33,806 bases of DNA from Papillibacter sp. (lineage in GTDB: Bacteria; Bacillota; Clostridia; Oscillospirales; Oscillospiraceae): contig DUPW01000128.1 in the NCBI GenBank assembly GCA_012838125.1, positions 1-33,806 on the forward strand. The letters run 5' to 3'. The notes under the pieces are model-generated. The model was not told the DNA's origin and ran no database searches. It was given only the letters and a program-made list of their open reading frames with translations. The position numbers were made by a program, and so were the translations under genes. The number at the start of each line of letters is the position of its first letter. The first letter of the stretch is position 1. Below, piece after piece: positions 31,372 through 33,806 of the stretch.

Positions 31372-31739
31372 ACGCCTTTACGATGAAAATAGACCCTTCC
31401 CTCTCATATCCGAGCTTCTCGTAATACGGGTCACTATCGCTCATCACATACACGGGTTGGTTCGGGAAGTCCCGGCAGACCCGCTCCATGAGCTGTTTGC
31501 CGATACGCCTTTCTGACAAGCAAATTGTAGATATAGACGCCGTAGCCGTCGTCCTCGCGGCACCGGACCTACCCGCAGAGGGCGCCGCCTTCGCAGGCGA
31601 TGTAGACGATGCCGGACCGAAGCGCTTTTTACCGCGGGCGGTTTTCAATCTTGTGGTAATCGCCCCATTCGTCTCCTTCCTCCGCGAGCATCTCAAAGAG
31701 CCGCGCTTCGTCCCTTTTACGGTACCGTTTAATCTCCAT
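31370..31739 (-). pseudogene. Decayed GNAT-family N-acetyltransferase
   Basis: From the ATG at 31739 the minus strand encodes MEIKRYRKRDEARLFEMLAE and a recognisable GNAT N-terminal half, but it meets a TAA after NRPR and a TAG after GGALCG. The reading then shifts frame near 31510, and the intact C-terminal part RIGKQLMERVCRDF...DPYYEKLGYEREGSIFIVK resumes to the stop at 31370. Both stop codons fall where relatives would probably have tyrosine (TAC), and the shift falls at a GTATCGG, consistent with a short deletion that removed part of the acetyl-CoA-binding loop. The gene is not functional as written. Confidence 0.8.
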
Positions 31740-31808
31740 GCAAAACAACCCTTTTCTTAGCTTTCAGCTTGAAGCGGTTTCGATAACATCGGCGCAAGCT
31801 GTATGCCC

Positions 31809-32285
31809 CTATCTCTCGCTAACAAGTTTTCCGCTCATGTGTTCTATGTCGATGGCATAAAGCTGCACGCGGTCGATGGCGTGGCGAATCTCCTCCTCCG
31901 CCTCTTCTATGCTCGGATAGTATTTTGCGGCCAGCGTTCGCAGCTTCTCCTCTACAATATCCTTCTCATTAATCATCCGCACCCGGCCAAACACAATCAC
32001 GCTGGTGACGTTATATTCCCAGCGGCCTTCTTTTTTAAATCCCGTGTCCCACGTGGTAAAGCACACCTTGTCGCAGGCGCGGATGGCGTCCGCCTTGTGG
32101 CCTTCCTTCGCGCCGTGAAAATAGATGCGGCGGTCTTCTTCGTCATAGTAGAAGTTTATCGGCAGGGCATAAGGATACCCGCCGTCCCCGATGATGGAAA
32201 AGGCCCCTCTCTTTTCTTCCGACAAAACTTTTTTGCACGCCTCCTCCGAGACAGCTTGTTTGATTCTCCGCATCGTGCGAAACAT
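31809..32285 (-). CDS. Pyridoxamine-5'-phosphate-oxidase-like FMN-binding protein
   Basis: The 158-residue protein has the split-barrel flavin-binding fold. It starts MFRTMRRIKQAVSEEACKKVL, then shows GAFSIIGDGGYPYALPINFYYDEEDRRIYFHGAKEGHKADAIR in successive parts, as in Nim-type nitroimidazole-resistance and related FMN proteins. Such proteins bind FMN and often reduce small molecules; the substrate is unknown. The ATG follows GAGGGAGG. A good promoter (TTGTGC-17-TATAAT) lies upstream at 32348-32376. Confidence 0.88.
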   Translation of the reverse strand: MFRTMRRIKQAVSEEACKKVLSEEKRGAFSIIGDGGYPYALPINFYYDEEDRRIYFHGAKEGHKADAIRACDKVCFTTWDTGFKKEGRWEYNVTSVIVFGRVRMINEKDIVEEKLRTLAAKYYPSIEEAEEEIRHAIDRVQLYAIDIEHMSGKLVSER

Positions 32286-32347
32286 CCTGCGCCCTCCCTC
32301 TGAGCCGGCCCCCGTCCATGCTGGGGCGGCGTCCTATTTTGAACAGA

Positions 32348-32376
32348 ATTATACACCATTTTCCAGCGCCGCACAA
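32348..32376 (-). promoter_or_regulatory. Promoter of the FMN-binding protein gene
   Basis: On the minus strand TTGTGC (32371-32376) and a consensus TATAAT (32348-32353) are 17 bases apart, about 60 bases ahead of the start codon. Confidence 0.65.
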
Positions 32377-32484
32377 CGAAAGGCCGCTTATTTGGCAGAA
32401 AAGACGCAGGAAAAGTCCAGTCTCAAAGAAAGTAAGAATTTTGTGACAAATATCAACGAAACAAGAGGATCTTGTCGGTTTGTA

Positions 32485-32512
32485 TTGAAAATGGAAAAAG
32501 ATGTGATATAAT
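32485..32512 (+). promoter_or_regulatory. Promoter of the SLH-domain protein gene
   Basis: TTGAAA (32485-32490) and TATAAT (32507-32512) are 16 bases apart, and the -10 is extended (TGA before TATAAT). A strong promoter fits a surface-layer-type gene. Confidence 0.75.
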
Positions 32513-32592
32513 GGCGGTAGTTATGTTCACCCAGATAAGGCGGAAACTTCCGGTTCTGCTCAAATGGGAGTAAACTTAATTGGAGGTTAGAC

Positions 32593-33806
32593 ATGAAAAA
32601 ACGCATTCTTTCAATGATGCTGGCCTTGTGTATGCTGATAACACTTGTGCCGATGATTGCGGCGGCATCATCCTTCCCGGATATGCCCGACGACTATTCA
32701 ACAGCTGCCCTCGAAGCGGCGGTTGAAAACGGGCTGCTCACGGGCTCGGACGGGAAGATTCTCCCGAACGATAACCTGACCCGTGCGCAGATGGCGGCAA
32801 TTGTTGTCCGCGCGTTCGGCGCTTCAAATGAGGCGTCGCTCGCCAGCTTTTCGGACGTATCCGGTGACGAATGGTACGCGTCCTATCTGGCGAAGGCTGT
32901 GCACATGAAAGTGCTGCAGGGTGACGGAACAAGGCTCATGCCGAACGATTCCATCACGCGCCAGCAGGCTTTCACGATTCTGGCACGGGCCCTGAAGCTG
33001 GAAGACGGCACCCTCGCTGATCTTTCTGCGTTCTCTGATGCGTCCAGCGTCGCGTCCTGGGCGGTTGGCCCCACGGCGGCGATGGTGAAGGCCGGATTCA
33101 TCCACGGAGCGGGCGGAAAACTCAATCCCACGGCGAATATCCTCCGCAAAGACTTTGCGGTGATGATGCATAACATCTTCAAGACGTACATCACCCAGCC
33201 TGGCACCGTTTCGGCGCTGGCCGAAGGCTGCGTCCTCATTAACGTCCCCGGCGTTACGCTGAAGGATGTGACGGTGAAGGGTGACCTCGTCATTGGTGAC
33301 GGTGTCGGCAGCGGCGATGTGATTCTCGACAACGTCACGGTTACGGGGCGCATGGTCGTCCGCGGCGGCGGCGTTAACTCCATCATCATCCGCGGCGGAA
33401 GCTCCGTCGGAACGGTTATCGTCTCGAAGGTGGACGGCAAGGTGCGCGTCTACGTCGAGGGCGACGCCGACGTTGAAGTGGTGTACATAGACGACGGAAA
33501 CGATGATATCATCGTGGAAGGCGATGTTGACAAGCTCGTGGTGGACGCCTCCGACGTACCGGTCACCGTCAAGGGAGCGGTGGACGAAGTGACCGTCTCG
33601 GGCGCGAAGGCGACGATTACGGTGGAAGGCACCGTTGGAACGCTGACAACCACCTCCGCCGCCACCAATACGTCTATTGACGTTAAGGAAGGCGCGAAGG
33701 TTAATACGGTGAACGCAGCCGCTGCGGGCACGCAGGTGGGCGGCAAGGGCACCGTCACGTCCGTCAGCGCCACGGCGAATAACGTGAGCGTCAGCACCAC
33801 CGGGAC
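32593..33806 (+). CDS. SLH-domain surface protein, 5' part (runs off window)
   Basis: The open frame runs 404 codons from the ATG at 32593 (ribosome binding site TGGAGG) to the window edge without a stop. A signal peptide (residues 1-25, MKKRILSMML... to AAA) is followed by three SLH domains at about 28-75, 86-135 and 146-196, each with the FxDV/PxxxLTRxQ-type pattern. The third has LRKDF in place of the usual ITRAE. From about residue 205 to the end the sequence is a regular Val/Thr/Gly/Asp-rich repeat (VTLKDVTVKGDLVIGDGVGS and similar), consistent with a right-handed beta-helix. SLH domains bind pyruvylated cell-wall polymers, so this is a wall-anchored surface protein. Its ligand or activity lies in the unseen C-terminal part. 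Confidence 0.9.
   Translation, partial: MKKRILSMMLALCMLITLVPMIAAASSFPDMPDDYSTAALEAAVENGLLTGSDGKILPNDNLTRAQMAAIVVRAFGASNEASLASFSDVSGDEWYASYLAKAVHMKVLQGDGTRLMPNDSITRQQAFTILARALKLEDGTLADLSAFSDASSVASWAVGPTAAMVKAGFIHGAGGKLNPTANILRKDFAVMMHNIFKTYITQPGTVSALAEGCVLINVPGVTLKDVTVKGDLVIGDGVGSGDVILDNVTVTGRMVVRGGGVNSIIIRGGSSVGTVIVSKVDGKVRVYVEGDADVEVVYIDDGNDDIIVEGDVDKLVVDASDVPVTVKGAVDEVTVSGAKATITVEGTVGTLTTTSAATNTSIDVKEGAKVNTVNAAAAGTQVGGKGTVTSVSATANNVSVSTTG

Larger units (their letters stand above)
32286..32592. other. Divergent intergenic region of the FMN-protein and SLH-protein genes
   Basis: This 307-base region contains a minus-strand promoter (32348-32376), a plus-strand promoter (32485-32512) and an untranslated leader of about 75 bases for the SLH gene. 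The leader includes a small CGGAA/TTCCG stem near 32541-32552. No further gene is seen. Confidence 0.6.

Noticed and set aside
31370-31739. Stop-codon reassignment (Tyr at TAA/TAG) in the GNAT gene
   Set aside because: A frame break is also present and other genes in the window use TAA and TAG as normal stops, so simple decay is the better explanation.
1-33806. tRNA, rRNA or CRISPR arrays
   Set aside because: No cloverleaf-like sequence, rRNA segment or regularly spaced direct repeat was found by eye.

Overview
The window looks like a chromosomal segment of a moderately GC-rich, strictly fermentative Firmicute, probably a gut- or rumen-type member of the Clostridia (Oscillospiraceae-like). 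This is an inference from strong AGGAGG-type ribosome binding sites, GTG/TTG starts, U-tract terminators, a glycine riboswitch ahead of an AGCS symporter, an SLH-domain surface protein, 4Fe-4S/flavin chemistry and family-level similarities. No 16S or other marker gene is present, so the taxonomy is tentative.

Left part (1-6.8 kb, all minus strand): the end of an IS3-family element, an amtB-glnK ammonium transport operon with an attenuator-like leader, a small helical protein, a macro-domain protein, a URO-D/MtaA-type methyltransferase-like protein and a GH63/GH37-like (alpha/alpha)6 glycosidase.

Centre (6.8-21.6 kb): the most interesting part. Two divergent units flank a tandem pair of LysR regulators. 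The rightward operon encodes, in pathway order, an SDR, a 3-hydroxyacyl-CoA-dehydrogenase-type enzyme, a cyclase-family hydrolase, a BKACE (DUF849) enzyme and both CoA-transferase subunits. This is the enzyme-family set of the anaerobic phloroglucinol pathway (phloroglucinol reductase, dihydrophloroglucinol cyclohydrolase, 3-hydroxy-5-oxohexanoate dehydrogenase, triacetate acetoacetate-lyase, acetoacetate CoA-transferase). A complete RbsABC-type ABC importer with two different permeases follows and ends at a strong terminator. The leftward unit encodes a 4Fe-4S ferredoxin, an AprA/fumarate-reductase-type flavoprotein and a protein of the PhlG/phloretin-hydrolase family, which cleaves the C-acyl bond of acyl-phloroglucinols. 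Together they read as an uptake, reduction, deacylation and ring-cleavage locus for an acylated phloroglucinol such as a flavonoid-derived dihydrochalcone. The substrate, the redox step and the importer ligand are inferred. The CoA-transferase beta gene carries a one-base frameshift.

Right part (21.6-33.8 kb): an M19 dipeptidase, a 640-base non-coding stretch, a translationally coupled pair of DUF169 proteins, a GNAT-nucleotidyltransferase pair, a MATE exporter with its TetR regulator and a candidate operator, an AGCS sodium symporter under a single-aptamer glycine riboswitch, an unknown acidic low-complexity protein, a decayed GNAT pseudogene, an FMN-binding split-barrel protein and the 5' part of a large SLH-domain surface protein that runs off the window. 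No tRNA, rRNA or CRISPR array was seen.
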